Shown: positions 17,783 through 27,231 of the stretch, piece by piece | Numbering within the stretch: position 1 is the first letter of the stretch | Layout of the letters: the number at the start of each line of letters is the position of its first letter | Source: Gemmatimonadota bacterium | Lineage (GTDB): Bacteria > Latescibacterota > UBA2968 | Direction: 5' to 3' | DNA length: 64,000 bases | Assembly: GCA_009838845.1 (NCBI GenBank) | Contig: VXRD01000124.1 | Span: 79,228-143,227, forward strand | Made by a program: the position numbers and the translations under genes | Notes under the pieces: generated by a model | Told to the model about the DNA's origin: nothing | Databases searched by the model: none | The model's input: the letters and a program-made list of their open reading frames with translations, nothing else

Positions 17783-19201
17783 CTAATTTCTTCTTCCTGG
17801 CCAGTCTCCGGTGACTTCTTCAAATGGCGCGACGGGTTCAAATGCCTCGTCGTAATCCCCACCGTTGTGGCTGGCTTCGCAGGAGCGGAGCCATTGGCGC
17901 AGGGTCTCGCGGGTTTGTCCCATCCGCTCGCGTTGCTCGTTCGCCAAATTGGTCGTTTCTGCGCGGTCTTCAATCATGTCAAAACACAGATCTTCACTGC
18001 CGTCGCTCGATAAATTGGTCAGGCATTTATAGCGATTGTCGATCATTGAGATGGTCGGCGCGTCAAACATTGAGTTTTTTCCGCTGTTGAATCGATATGG
18101 AATGGGAACGGGACGTTCTGTCATGTTTCCCTCAATCACGGGCAGGAGACTGATGCCGTCAATGGGGCGATTATCGGGCATTTCATATCCCATGACCTCG
18201 GCGATTGTGGGAAAGTAATCCAGTGTGCTGCACGGCATTTCCACTGTGCGCCCGGGTTCTGCATGACCCGGCCAGTGCAATAGCGCGGGTACGCCCACGC
18301 CGCCGTCAAACAAAGATCGTTTTCGCCCGCGCAATCCGCCTGTTGATCCCCGGCTGCGACCACTTTGACCCGTGCGGCCTTCTGGCCCGTTGTCCGAACA
18401 GAACCAGATCATGGTGTTGTCGGCTACGCCCCATGCTTCCAATGCGTGATATAACCGCCCCACCTGATCGTCTATGGCGGTAATACAGCCGTAATAGTGC
18501 TGTTCATCTTCGCTGTATTCGGAATACATTGCGCGATATTCCGGTCCGGCAACGACGGGGCTGTGGGGTGCGTGAAACCAGATTGTCGTAAGGAATTGCT
18601 CACCATTTTCAACAGCTTGTTCGATAAATGGTATTGCGCGATCCATCAATACCCGGGAGTCGCATCCTTCCAGATTTTCCGTTGCCAGTTTTCCATTTTC
18701 GTAGTACGGAGAGGCCCAGGGACGGTCCAAACGCTTTCCGGATCTCTGGTTAATATCTACTGCTGGATCCCAGGTGGGAACCGCGTATTCCGTGGCAAAA
18801 GACGCATCGTAATCCCGCTCCCAGGGTGGGGCGTAATTGCGCGCTGGATTGCGATTGGGTTTGCCCGAATAATTCGGGTCCAGGGTTCCCAGATGCCATT
18901 TGCCAAAGTGTCCGGTCGCATAGCCGAAGGATTTTAACATTCGCGCCAGTGTTATTTCCTGTGTGGGCAAGTGTCCGCGATTGGCATGTGTTACGCCATA
19001 TCGAAAATAATGCCGCCCGGTTAAACACGTGCCCCGCGTTGGGGAACACACTGGTCCTCCCGCATAAAATCGCGTGAACCGAATCCCATTGCTCGCCAGG
19101 CGGTCTAAATTTGGCGTTTTGATCACGTCGTTCCCGTTAAATCCCACATCGCCATATCCCAGGTCGTCGCACATCATTAAAATTATGTTGGGGGTGCTCA
19201 T
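17783..19201 (-). CDS. Type I sulfatase (formylglycine-dependent)
   Basis: A 472-residue alkaline-phosphatase-superfamily sulfatase. The Cys converted to formylglycine lies in CSPTRG (about residue 52), matching CxPxR. The metal site begins with MMCDDLGYGD near residue 9, and later ligands lie in WFCSDNGPEG. No signal peptide is present: the mature fold begins at residue 4. It is 3 bp from the upstream PhyH gene. No formylglycine-generating enzyme is encoded in the window, so maturation must be supplied from elsewhere. Confidence 0.93.
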   Translation of the reverse strand: MSTPNIILMMCDDLGYGDVGFNGNDVIKTPNLDRLASNGIRFTRFYAGGPVCSPTRGTCLTGRHYFRYGVTHANRGHLPTQEITLARMLKSFGYATGHFGKWHLGTLDPNYSGKPNRNPARNYAPPWERDYDASFATEYAVPTWDPAVDINQRSGKRLDRPWASPYYENGKLATENLEGCDSRVLMDRAIPFIEQAVENGEQFLTTIWFHAPHSPVVAGPEYRAMYSEYSEDEQHYYGCITAIDDQVGRLYHALEAWGVADNTMIWFCSDNGPEGRTGQSGRSRGSTGGLRGRKRSLFDGGVGVPALLHWPGHAEPGRTVEMPCSTLDYFPTIAEVMGYEMPDNRPIDGISLLPVIEGNMTERPVPIPYRFNSGKNSMFDAPTISMIDNRYKCLTNLSSDGSEDLCFDMIEDRAETTNLANEQRERMGQTRETLRQWLRSCEASHNGGDYDEAFEPVAPFEEVTGDWPGRRN

Positions 19202-19204
19202 TTT

Positions 19205-19960
19205 TCAGTCTCCATAAAATTTCACTACGGGTGGAAAATGATCATCTGGCGGCAATGTATCGGGTGCCAATTCCAGGGGATCTGTGACGACATGTTTTTT
19301 GCCGGTGTATTTTGCCGCTGCATCGACGAAAATTATCACGTATCCCACCCGCCAATCATCAGTTTGATTCGGTCCCGCGGTGTGAAATGTCATTCCGTGA
19401 TGAAATGTGCAATCTCCCGCTTGAAGAGGATGCGTTACTCTGGTGCGCCACGCGATTTCCGGTGCGAATTCCCGCCATGCCTCCTGGTTATTTGTCGCCA
19501 TGTCCGGTACGTCTTTCATTTCGTGCGATCCCTGTACAAATGACATGCATCCCATTTCTACGGGTGTATCCTGTAGCGCGATCCACGCCGATAGAGCATT
19601 GGAATTGCGATCATAGGGCCATTTCACCAGGTCTTGATGGAATGCTGTTGGTACTTCGAGTTCTGGCATTTTTGCCAAAATGTGATCGTGCCAGATCCGC
19701 AATCTTACACCCGCAATTTTCTCTGCGACTGCGGCGACATTCGGGTGTTGTGTCAAGTTTCGCAATACCTCGTCTTCTCGCCATACGTTCACTTTTTGGT
19801 TAAATGGACGGTTTGGATCTTTTGGCATGGCTTCCAGTATATCCAGAGATGCCTGACGAAATTTTGCAACTTCATCCGGTGAGATGATCTGCGGGATTTT
19901 TATGACGCCATCGCGCCGGTATGTTGCCAGCATTTCATCTGTGATATCTGTTGGTGTCAT
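19205..19960 (-). CDS. PhyH-family dioxygenase in the sulfatase operon
   Basis: A 251-residue Fe(II)/2-oxoglutarate oxygenase of the phytanoyl-CoA hydroxylase family. The iron ligands are HxD in FHQDLVKW (about residue 118) and the distal His in TFHTAGPNQTDDWR (about 205). A tract HHGMTFHTAG around it is typical of the family. No signal peptide. It lies between two sulfatase genes with gaps of 17 and 3 bp, so it very likely acts on the same substrate, for example removing a methyl ether or hydroxylating a sugar derivative (inference). Confidence 0.88.
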   Translation of the reverse strand: MTPTDITDEMLATYRRDGVIKIPQIISPDEVAKFRQASLDILEAMPKDPNRPFNQKVNVWREDEVLRNLTQHPNVAAVAEKIAGVRLRIWHDHILAKMPELEVPTAFHQDLVKWPYDRNSNALSAWIALQDTPVEMGCMSFVQGSHEMKDVPDMATNNQEAWREFAPEIAWRTRVTHPLQAGDCTFHHGMTFHTAGPNQTDDWRVGYVIIFVDAAAKYTGKKHVVTDPLELAPDTLPPDDHFPPVVKFYGD

Positions 19961-19977
19961 GGTGTTTTCCTTTTTAC

Positions 19978-21546
19978 TTATCCACGCTTTGCGAGGATAT
20001 TATCCCAGGGCTCAATCCCACAACGCTCTGCCCAGGCGTCGTAAATTGCCGAGAGTTCGGATACGACATCGGGATTGTCATTTGCCAGATCGCCGAGTTC
20101 CGATCTGTCGGCTTCAATATCGTATAGCTCCCAATCGCCCGGGTAGCGCTTGACCAGTTTCCACTTGCCTTTGCGAACTGCGCCATTGCCTTCGTGTTCC
20201 CAGATCAGATATTCTTTGCCGTTGTCCTGGTTATCAAAGATCGGTGTCAGCGATGCACCTTCGAGTGGCAAAATCTCGTGTCCATTATAGGTCTCGGGAT
20301 ACTCGGCGCCCGCTATATCGAGACAGGTTGCCATGACATCGGTAAGCTGGCCGGGTTGCTCGCGCAATGTGCCGTGATCTGTTACATGAGCGGGCCAGTG
20401 TACGATAAAGGGCGTTGCAATGCCGCCTTCGTGAACCCAGTGCTTGTACAGGCGAAATGGCGTGTTGGATACATTGGCCCAGGGTACGCCGTAGCTCTGG
20501 TACGTGGTTTCGTCACCCGGCATGATGTTTGGATCGTTGCCGCGTTGGACTGGCCGTCCATTGCGCGTGGTGGCCGGTGCAATCGCGCTGCGTCTCATGC
20601 CGCCTCCCAGCTCTTCGGCACATCCCCCATTGTCGGCTAAAAATACGATCAGGGTGTTGTCCAGTTGCCCGGTCTCTTCGAGGGATTGGACGATGCGCCC
20701 AATGCCCTGATCCATGCGATCGACTTGTGCGGCATAGACTTCCATGCGCCGCTGCTGCCACGCCTTGTGATCGGCTTCTTCCCAGGGCACTTGAGAAGAG
20801 TCGCGGTCGCTCAATCCCCATCCGGGTTTTAAGATGCCCATTTCGCGCATGCGCGCCAGACGCTCTTCGCGCAGTTGATCCCATCCCGCGGCAAAACGGT
20901 CTTTGTATTTTGCAATATCTTCATCATGCGCGTGCAGGGGCCAATGGGGTGCGGTATATGCGGTATATAAAAAGAATGGCTGATCTCCGTTTGTCTGCGC
21001 GTGTTCGCGGATATAATCCGCTGCCTGATCGCTGATGGCGTCGGTCAAAAAGAAATCCTCTGGAAATTCATCCACTGTAATTTGCTCGTTGTCTCGTGTG
21101 AGAGTTTGTGGCTTCCAATAATTGGCGGCACCGGTAATGATGCCAAAAAAGCGATCAAATCCGCGCTGACAGGGCCAACTGTGTTTGGGACCGTCTGCAT
21201 CTGTATGCCGCGTAATATGCCATTTGCCGCTCATATAGGTCGCATATCCCACGGTCTTGAGTACTTCGGCAATGGTTACGCTCTTAAAGTTCAGATCGCC
21301 CCGATACCCTTCGTATTCCCGGTCATCCATCATGTGTCCCACACTGGCTTGATGGGGGTGCAATCCCGTGAGCAGCGATGCCCGCGTAGGGCAGCACCGC
21401 GCTGTGTTGTAAAATTGGGTGAATCGCAACCCATTGGCAGCAAGTAGATCTAAATTTGGCGTGTGGATTTCACCTCCGTAACATCCAATATCAGAATAGC
21501 CCATATCGTCGTTCATAATCAGCAAAATATTTGGTCGCTCTGGCAT
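19978..21546 (-). CDS. Arylsulfatase (type I, formylglycine-dependent)
   Basis: A 522-residue sulfatase. Residues 1-20 hold the first metal motif NDDMGYSDIGCYGG; CCPTRAS near residue 53 carries the CxPxR formylglycine site. Further metal ligands lie in SGKWHITRH and FLADNGG. It lacks a signal peptide, unlike periplasmic arylsulfatases. It is the first gene of the six-gene minus-strand operon. The two sulfatases here are only distantly alike, which suggests different sulfate positions as targets. Confidence 0.93.
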   Translation of the reverse strand: MPERPNILLIMNDDMGYSDIGCYGGEIHTPNLDLLAANGLRFTQFYNTARCCPTRASLLTGLHPHQASVGHMMDDREYEGYRGDLNFKSVTIAEVLKTVGYATYMSGKWHITRHTDADGPKHSWPCQRGFDRFFGIITGAANYWKPQTLTRDNEQITVDEFPEDFFLTDAISDQAADYIREHAQTNGDQPFFLYTAYTAPHWPLHAHDEDIAKYKDRFAAGWDQLREERLARMREMGILKPGWGLSDRDSSQVPWEEADHKAWQQRRMEVYAAQVDRMDQGIGRIVQSLEETGQLDNTLIVFLADNGGCAEELGGGMRRSAIAPATTRNGRPVQRGNDPNIMPGDETTYQSYGVPWANVSNTPFRLYKHWVHEGGIATPFIVHWPAHVTDHGTLREQPGQLTDVMATCLDIAGAEYPETYNGHEILPLEGASLTPIFDNQDNGKEYLIWEHEGNGAVRKGKWKLVKRYPGDWELYDIEADRSELGDLANDNPDVVSELSAIYDAWAERCGIEPWDNILAKRG

Positions 21547-21672
21547 TCGGGAACTCCTTATGTGAAGGGATTAAAAACGATCAGGGGTTCAAAATACAAA
21601 ATACGAAGTCTTTTCACAATGCCCGCGTGCAGGGGTGAAAATAAAAACTGATTCAGTGACAGAGCGGGGTAC

Positions 21673-21696
21673 AACTGGCTGGTGTTCAAGCCAGTT
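21673..21696. repeat. Inverted repeat downstream of the prenyltransferase gene
   Basis: AACTGGCT (21673-21680) and AGCCAGTT (21689-21696) form a perfect 8-bp stem with an 8-base loop, 15 bases past the prenyltransferase stop on the minus strand. There is no U-tract, so factor-independent termination is uncertain. Confidence 0.5.
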
Positions 21697-21710
21697 CATC
21701 GGCTGAGAGG

Positions 21711-22577
21711 TTAGACGTAGAGTATTACACCCAGGGTTAGTAACCACAGGGCGCAGGCGATCAGGAGAGGGATATCGCCTAATACAGTGGAGGTGGGGTT
21801 GCCTCCCCCATCTTTTTTGTAGATGAGATAGAGGTAGCGCAACATACCGTAGATCACAAAGGGTATGGTGAGGTTGAGGTATTTGGTGCCGAGTTTTTCA
21901 ATGACTTCGGGCGACATGGTGTAAAGTGCGTAGGATACCAGTGCGCCGGCTGTGACGATGGCGATCATCTGGTCGAGAAATTGTGGGGAATATTCTGCGA
22001 GGATGCGGCGGTGGGCGCTGGCATCTCCTTCGAGCAGGGCGAGTTCATGCCGGCGCTTGGCAAAGCCGAGGAAAAGAGCCAGTAGCATGGTACAGAGGAT
22101 GAACCAGGAGGAAATGGCGACCTGAATCGCCACTGCACCGCCGATGGCGCGCAGAAGAAATCCCGCGGCAATGATCATCACATCGAGTATGACGATGTGT
22201 TTGAGGTACAGCGTATAGGCGATGTTCATTACTGCATAGATAAGGAGGACGATGCCAAAATGGGGATGCACATAAAATCCCCCGATCAGGGCGGTCAGAG
22301 CGAGGAGGACAGCGGCGATGGCGGCGACAGAGACGCGGAGAGCACCCGAAGCTATCGGGCGGTTGCGTTTTAGAGGATGCTGGTGGTCGTTTTCTTTGTC
22401 TCGGATGTCGTTGAAAAGATACGCTGCGCCAGATATGAGGCAAAAACAGAGAAAGGCCAGACTGCCTTGCAGGAGATCGCTGGGTTCAAAAATGCGTTTG
22501 GTAAAAACGAGTGCGGCCAATACAAAGACATTTTTGACCCATTCGCGCGGGCGCATCGCGTGGATGAGTTGGAGCAT
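21711..22577 (-). CDS. UbiA-family prenyltransferase, decaprenyl-phosphate phosphoribosyltransferase-like
   Basis: A 288-residue polytopic membrane protein with about nine helices. The first Asp-rich motif is NDIRDKENDHQHPLKRNRPIASG region (near residue 58) and a second lies in YLKHIVILDVM. NRPIASG after the first motif is typical of the DPPR-synthase branch (Rv3806c-like), which transfers phosphoribose to a polyprenyl phosphate for envelope glycan synthesis. Other UbiA members (heme, quinone) cannot be excluded. No DprE partner lies nearby. A strong terminator separates it from the gene upstream. Confidence 0.8.
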   Translation of the reverse strand: MLQLIHAMRPREWVKNVFVLAALVFTKRIFEPSDLLQGSLAFLCFCLISGAAYLFNDIRDKENDHQHPLKRNRPIASGALRVSVAAIAAVLLALTALIGGFYVHPHFGIVLLIYAVMNIAYTLYLKHIVILDVMIIAAGFLLRAIGGAVAIQVAISSWFILCTMLLALFLGFAKRRHELALLEGDASAHRRILAEYSPQFLDQMIAIVTAGALVSYALYTMSPEVIEKLGTKYLNLTIPFVIYGMLRYLYLIYKKDGGGNPTSTVLGDIPLLIACALWLLTLGVILYV

Positions 22578-22595
22578 AATCGTTAGAACAGCGAA

Positions 22596-22628
22596 AAGTG
22601 CCCCACCGGTTTATAAGGCGGGGCACTT
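22596..22628 (-). terminator. Rho-independent terminator
   Basis: AAGTGCCCC (22596-22604) pairs with GGGGCACTT (22620-22628), extended by a partly paired inner stem. On the minus strand the hairpin is followed by TTTT. It lies 17 bases past the stop of the giant propeller/barrel gene and before the prenyltransferase gene. Confidence 0.85.
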
Positions 22629-22645
22629 GATTGCGAGAGATGGCT

Positions 22646-25600
22646 TTACAATGACAGGCCAAAATAGAATCGCATCCCGCTTACTTCTTCGATAATGTCG
22701 GGATTGTTGCGGGACGGGACTTCGAGTTTGGTGGGACGGGCAACTATGAAATAGCCGAACATGGGCAAGCGGTAATGTGAAAACACCTGGAATCGAATTT
22801 CGGCGCCGTAGTCGAATAGGAAAGAGTCTTTGAATTTGTCCCACCGCCCACTGTGTACTTCTTCATTTACGTCAAAAATATCGCCGATGCTGGCGGCATT
22901 GGATGTGCCGCCAAACTCAAAGAAGAGCGAGGCGTAAACTTTGTCAAAAAAGAGGGGCGGCAGTTCCGCGCCGATGTGCTTAAAGATGGGCAGGGTCAGC
23001 GTGGTGCGACCAAAGAGGGCTTTGCCGCCTGCGATTGTGAAATACGGATAGCCGCGCAAGGTGCCCAGACCACCGAGATAATAGCGCAGGGGGTAATAGA
23101 ATACGCCTTCAAATGTGCCGCCTTCTTGTTGTACTTCTTTAACGTAGCTGTCTTTGTAGGCTCCAAAGACCTGTAGGGCGAGTGTTGAGCGGCCAACGAG
23201 CGGGATAAATTCATTGAAGGAGGCGATGTATTCGTTGAATCCCACGTTGACTTTATCGCCCCGGAAAAATGCGGGTGACAGGTCTTCGCCGATTGCATCC
23301 GGGACAAAGTCCTCGTTCAGATCTGGCGTGCGGGCCAGCGAATCTATCACGGTTGCGTTGATGCGCCGATAGCGGAAGGATAATGCGCGACCGCCCGATG
23401 GGTTGATGTAGAGGTCGGTGGCGGGTTTGAGGGTGATGTAGCTCCAACCGCCCATCCATTCGTTACTTTTGAAGAAGTCGAGTTCTTTGTAGAGAAAATC
23501 GTCGAGAAGGGTTTCCTGCGATGCATAGCCCGGACCGGGAATCTGATCGGTGATGTCTTCAACCTCACCTGTCCCCAAATTGGTCTGAAAGACGCGAGAG
23601 CTGTCGTGGAGGACCTGAACGGCGTGCAGGTTTTCAGAATACTTGCGGTAGCCATAGGCCAGACTGAAATAGTGTCCGCGGCCTACCCCCATTTCGGCGC
23701 CTACCGTAAAATCGGAGAATACATCCTTAAAATCGTCTTCTTCTGTGACCGTGAGGTCTAAGTGCTGCGTGACATTGGGGATTAAAACCTGTTGTCCTTC
23801 GTCGTTTTGGGTGATCAATGTGCCGGTCAGTGTATCGCGCACGGTTTGGACGGTACCCAAATCCACGATGCTGTTGATGGTTTGCCTGCTGCCTCCAAAG
23901 AAGATGCGGGGGACATAGGTGCTTTGTTCAGATAGAATGGGGGTGAGGCTGTTCTGGTAGTAGAAGGCGAATTCCGAGTTGAAGTCTTGTTGCCGTCTGA
24001 AGTTTTTGCCGATTAGGGCGGTGGTTACAAAAACGTCGCTGCCGAGCAGGTCGCCCCAGGCCCATTGAACACCCGCGCTGATTTGATCCAGGCCGAATCG
24101 GTTGCCGATAAATGTGGGGCCCAGCAATGCGATGGGTGTGATGCCGTAGGAGACGAGGCGCGTGGAATACCTTCCGATGTCGTGAAGGTCGGTGATGGAT
24201 TTGCCGGTGTAAATTTCGGCATAGTCTCGCGCAATACCCTCGGGGGGATCAACGGCAACGGCCTCGGATAGGGGAATGCGGTAGAGGTTGTAGTTCGCTG
24301 CATGATACCCCGCGTAGATCACGTCTTTGGCGTCGGGGGAAATCGTGGGCAAAAACGCGCCGCCCACAACATTGGTCAGTTGCTTTTGTTCTCCGGTGGC
24401 CATGTCGTGGGTGTAGAGGTTGAAGATGCCCGTGCGGTCCGAACTGAAGACAAATCCACTGCCATCGGGCAGCCAGACGGGATCGCGTTCGTCGGCTGTG
24501 GAGTGTACGATGGCTTTGAAGTTGGCATTGTTGGCATAGGCGAGGCTGTCGGGAAATGCCTTGAGGCTGTCGGCTTTTGCCTGCTGGAGGCTGTCGAGTT
24601 GTGTGTCAACTTCTTTTTTTTCCAGCGAACGCCGGCCTTTTTTCTTTTCCCAGGTTGTGGCATTCACGTCGATGATGGCAATGTCGCGGTCTTCGCCCGT
24701 GCGGAATATGCTGAAGAGCAGGTGTTTGCCGTCGGGCGACCATTTTGGGCCAAAATACTGTGTGGCGTCGTTGTTATTTGTGAGGTACCGCACATCGGTG
24801 CCGTCGGTGTTTACAAGGCCGATGTTCGCCGTGCCATCTCTCATGGTTACAAAGGCGATTTGTTTGCCATCGGGGGAGAGGGTGGGGTCTTTGCCGCGCA
24901 GCCCCACGGTGACGCGGGTTTCTTTTTTCGTTTTGATGTCATAGGTGAAGATGTCCCAACGCGCGCCTACGGCTTTGATGTACATCAGGCTGTCGCCGCT
25001 GGCTGTCCAGACAAAGCGATTATCGACGCGGTCGGCTATTTTTGTGACTTTTTTGGTGGTGAGATCCATCACTTTGAGCTCGGTGATGAAATAGTCGCTG
25101 TCGTCGTTGGAGATAAAGCCCAGCTTGTCGCCTTGCGGGGAATAGACCGGGTGATAGTCCAAATTGCCCCTATCGACGATCAATTCGCCTTCGCGTTCGC
25201 CGGTTTCCTGGACACCGCTTTGAACCGCGCTGTATTGTTCTTCGATATGCGCTTTCCAGTCGCGGTAGAGTTGTTTGGCCGATACGCCAGTGGCTTTTTT
25301 TAGCGAGGAGTTGAAGTTGATAATGGGTCTGTGTTCAAAAATTTGTCGGACAACAGGGGGACCAAAGCGTTCGCCAATGTAGTTGAGCATGGCATATCCC
25401 TGATTATAGACCATTTCGCCGTGGAAATTGCCCTTGCCGCCGAGTTGCCCCATGCTGGGGAGGGAGAGCAGATCATTTTCGAGCGCGGCCATGCGCAGGA
25501 GCATATCGCGGTGTGTGTCCCAGCGGTCGTCGCCGTATTCGGTGGCTTCGTATTGCGAGATTCCTTCGGCAAAACCCGAGTTGACGGCGAGGTGATACAG

Positions 25601-26221
25601 GCCAAGTGTAAAGCTGAAATCGGGATTTTCATTGGCGCGAGAGGCGTTGACTATGCCAATTTGGAATGGCAAGCCCTTATAGGCGGCTTTCAGAGTTACG
25701 ATATGGGCGAGTTCATGGACAAAAACATTGCGTACCCAGTCACTGGTGCCGCGGATTTCCCAGTCGATGGGGTTGGTCCAAAAGTGGATGTAATTGGCGC
25801 TGTACACGGCAAAGGCATTGCCCAGATAATCCGCCTGATCGTCAACGACGACGTGGATGGGTGCAATGCGATCGACAAAGGTAGGGTAATGGCGCATGAG
25901 ATTCGAGAGAACCTCATCGCAGAAATCGGCAATGTGACGGGCGGTTTTTTCGGCTGTAGAGAAGTAGATATTGAAATATCTGGTGCGGATCATTTGAGCG
26001 CCAGCCGTACGCAGTCCCAAAAGCGATGGAAAAAAGCCGTCGGCTGTTTCGGGCTTCCAATAGGTGTAGCTTTTCTGATCGGGAGACGGACGGTTCAGCG
26101 GGGTATTGGCGAGGTCAACCCCAATGGCTTTGGCAGGACCTAAAGAGGGGGGCTGTGCCTGGACGGTGTGGGATATGAGGCCGGTGAGGCACAGCAACGT
26201 TAATATTTTGAAGACCTTCAC
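22646..26221 (-). CDS. Giant exported peptidase/PD40-propeller/outer-membrane beta-barrel protein
   Basis: A 1191-residue protein with a signal peptide (residues 1-22, cut after VQAQ or nearby). Residues about 80-300 look like a gluzincin peptidase with HELAHIV (about 168) and downstream Glu in GFAEGISQYEA. Residues about 330-650 hold TolB-like PD40 propeller blades (YSPQGDKLGFIS, LSPDGKQIAFVT, WSPDGKHLLFSI, LPDGSGFVFSSD). From about 690 to the end the pattern of alternating strands, ending in FYFGLSL with a terminal aromatic or hydrophobic residue, matches a BamA/Omp85-like outer-membrane barrel. A smaller homologue is at 59577-62618. Function is unknown; surface proteolysis or glycan binding is possible. 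Confidence 0.85.
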   Translation of the reverse strand: MKVFKILTLLCLTGLISHTVQAQPPSLGPAKAIGVDLANTPLNRPSPDQKSYTYWKPETADGFFPSLLGLRTAGAQMIRTRYFNIYFSTAEKTARHIADFCDEVLSNLMRHYPTFVDRIAPIHVVVDDQADYLGNAFAVYSANYIHFWTNPIDWEIRGTSDWVRNVFVHELAHIVTLKAAYKGLPFQIGIVNASRANENPDFSFTLGLYHLAVNSGFAEGISQYEATEYGDDRWDTHRDMLLRMAALENDLLSLPSMGQLGGKGNFHGEMVYNQGYAMLNYIGERFGPPVVRQIFEHRPIINFNSSLKKATGVSAKQLYRDWKAHIEEQYSAVQSGVQETGEREGELIVDRGNLDYHPVYSPQGDKLGFISNDDSDYFITELKVMDLTTKKVTKIADRVDNRFVWTASGDSLMYIKAVGARWDIFTYDIKTKKETRVTVGLRGKDPTLSPDGKQIAFVTMRDGTANIGLVNTDGTDVRYLTNNNDATQYFGPKWSPDGKHLLFSIFRTGEDRDIAIIDVNATTWEKKKGRRSLEKKEVDTQLDSLQQAKADSLKAFPDSLAYANNANFKAIVHSTADERDPVWLPDGSGFVFSSDRTGIFNLYTHDMATGEQKQLTNVVGGAFLPTISPDAKDVIYAGYHAANYNLYRIPLSEAVAVDPPEGIARDYAEIYTGKSITDLHDIGRYSTRLVSYGITPIALLGPTFIGNRFGLDQISAGVQWAWGDLLGSDVFVTTALIGKNFRRQQDFNSEFAFYYQNSLTPILSEQSTYVPRIFFGGSRQTINSIVDLGTVQTVRDTLTGTLITQNDEGQQVLIPNVTQHLDLTVTEEDDFKDVFSDFTVGAEMGVGRGHYFSLAYGYRKYSENLHAVQVLHDSSRVFQTNLGTGEVEDITDQIPGPGYASQETLLDDFLYKELDFFKSNEWMGGWSYITLKPATDLYINPSGGRALSFRYRRINATVIDSLARTPDLNEDFVPDAIGEDLSPAFFRGDKVNVGFNEYIASFNEFIPLVGRSTLALQVFGAYKDSYVKEVQQEGGTFEGVFYYPLRYYLGGLGTLRGYPYFTIAGGKALFGRTTLTLPIFKHIGAELPPLFFDKVYASLFFEFGGTSNAASIGDIFDVNEEVHSGRWDKFKDSFLFDYGAEIRFQVFSHYRLPMFGYFIVARPTKLEVPSRNNPDIIEEVSGMRFYFGLSL

Positions 26222-26269
26222 TTATGACTCCTTGAGATGGTGGATGGTTTGGCACACGGGTTCTGCGCC

Positions 26270-27220
26270 TTAGTTGTGCCGCAAGATACAGGCCACGCTG
26301 TGACCGGGTTCGATGTCTAAGAGTTCGGGTTTGCGGTGGGCGCAGTCCGGCGTTGCTTCGGGACAGCGCGGATGAAATGCACAGCCCGAAGGTATGTTGA
26401 CCGGGCTGGGAACATCGCCTGTTAAAATGGTGCGCGATCCCCTGACGCGCGGGTCGGGTATGGGGATTGATGAGAGCAATGCGCGTGTATAGGGATGCTG
26501 CGGATTGTCGTAGAGTTCCTGGCTTTCTGCCAGTTCGACAATTTTGCCCAGGTACATGACTGCCACGCGGTTGGAGATGTGTTTGACCACGCTCAGGTCG
26601 TGCGCGATAAAGAGATAGGCGAGGCCGAACTGTGTCTGTAAATCCTGGAGCAAGTTTACAATTTGTGCCTGAATCGATACGTCGAGTGCAGACACGGGTT
26701 CGTCCGCGACAATGAATTGCGGTTTTACAGCCAATGCGCGGGCAATGCCAATGCGCTGTCGCTGTCCACCGGAAAATTCGTGCGGATATCGGCGGGCGAC
26801 GTCAGGAGATAAGCCCACGGTGTTGAGCAGGTCGGCGACTCGATCTTTTGTTTTGTCGCTGTGGATTTTCAGGGGTTCCGAGAGGATGCCGCCGATGGTG
26901 AGACGGGGGTTTAGCGATCCGTAAGGGTCCTGAAAGATGATTTGCATGTGCCGGCGCAGTGTTCGAAGTTGTTTTTTTCCCAGGGAGAGGATGTCGGTAT
27001 TTTTGAATCGCACGGTGCCTGATGTTGCATCAATAAGGCGCAAGATAGCGCGTCCCGTTGTGGTTTTTCCGCATCCGGATTCGCCGACCAGGCCGAGGGT
27101 TTCGCCGGGAGAGATATCGAAGCTCACGTCATCTACTGCTTTGACATGCCCGGCGTTGCGCCCCCAGAGTCCCTGAGAAATGGGGTAGTATTTTTTTAGT
27201 TTTTGAACTTGAAGAAGCAC
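26270..27220 (-). CDS. Di-/oligopeptide ABC transporter ATPase, DppF type
   Basis: About 316 residues from a GTG at 27220 that follows AGGCGAG; an ATG at 27247 would overlap the previous gene. Walker A is GESGCGKTT, the signature is [10 protein letters not shown] and Walker [13 protein letters not shown]. The C-terminal oligopeptide-transporter domain, with the cysteine pattern [14 protein letters not shown], may bind an Fe-S cluster in some homologues. Together with the upstream DppD it would power a peptide, nickel or sugar importer. No permease or binding protein is in the window. Confidence 0.92.
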   Translation of the reverse strand: MLLQVQKLKKYYPISQGLWGRNAGHVKAVDDVSFDISPGETLGLVGESGCGKTTTGRAILRLIDATSGTVRFKNTDILSLGKKQLRTLRRHMQIIFQDPYGSLNPRLTIGGILSEPLKIHSDKTKDRVADLLNTVGLSPDVARRYPHEFSGGQRQRIGIARALAVKPQFIVADEPVSALDVSIQAQIVNLLQDLQTQFGLAYLFIAHDLSVVKHISNRVAVMYLGKIVELAESQELYDNPQHPYTRALLSSIPIPDPRVRGSRTILTGDVPSPVNIPSGCAFHPRCPEATPDCAHRKPELLDIEPGHSVACILRHN

Positions 27221-27231
27221 TATTTCTCGCC

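Noticed and set aside
24302..25303. Open frame antisense to the giant propeller/barrel gene
   Set aside because: It is explained by GC-biased codons on the minus strand; the minus frame has clear PD40 repeats.
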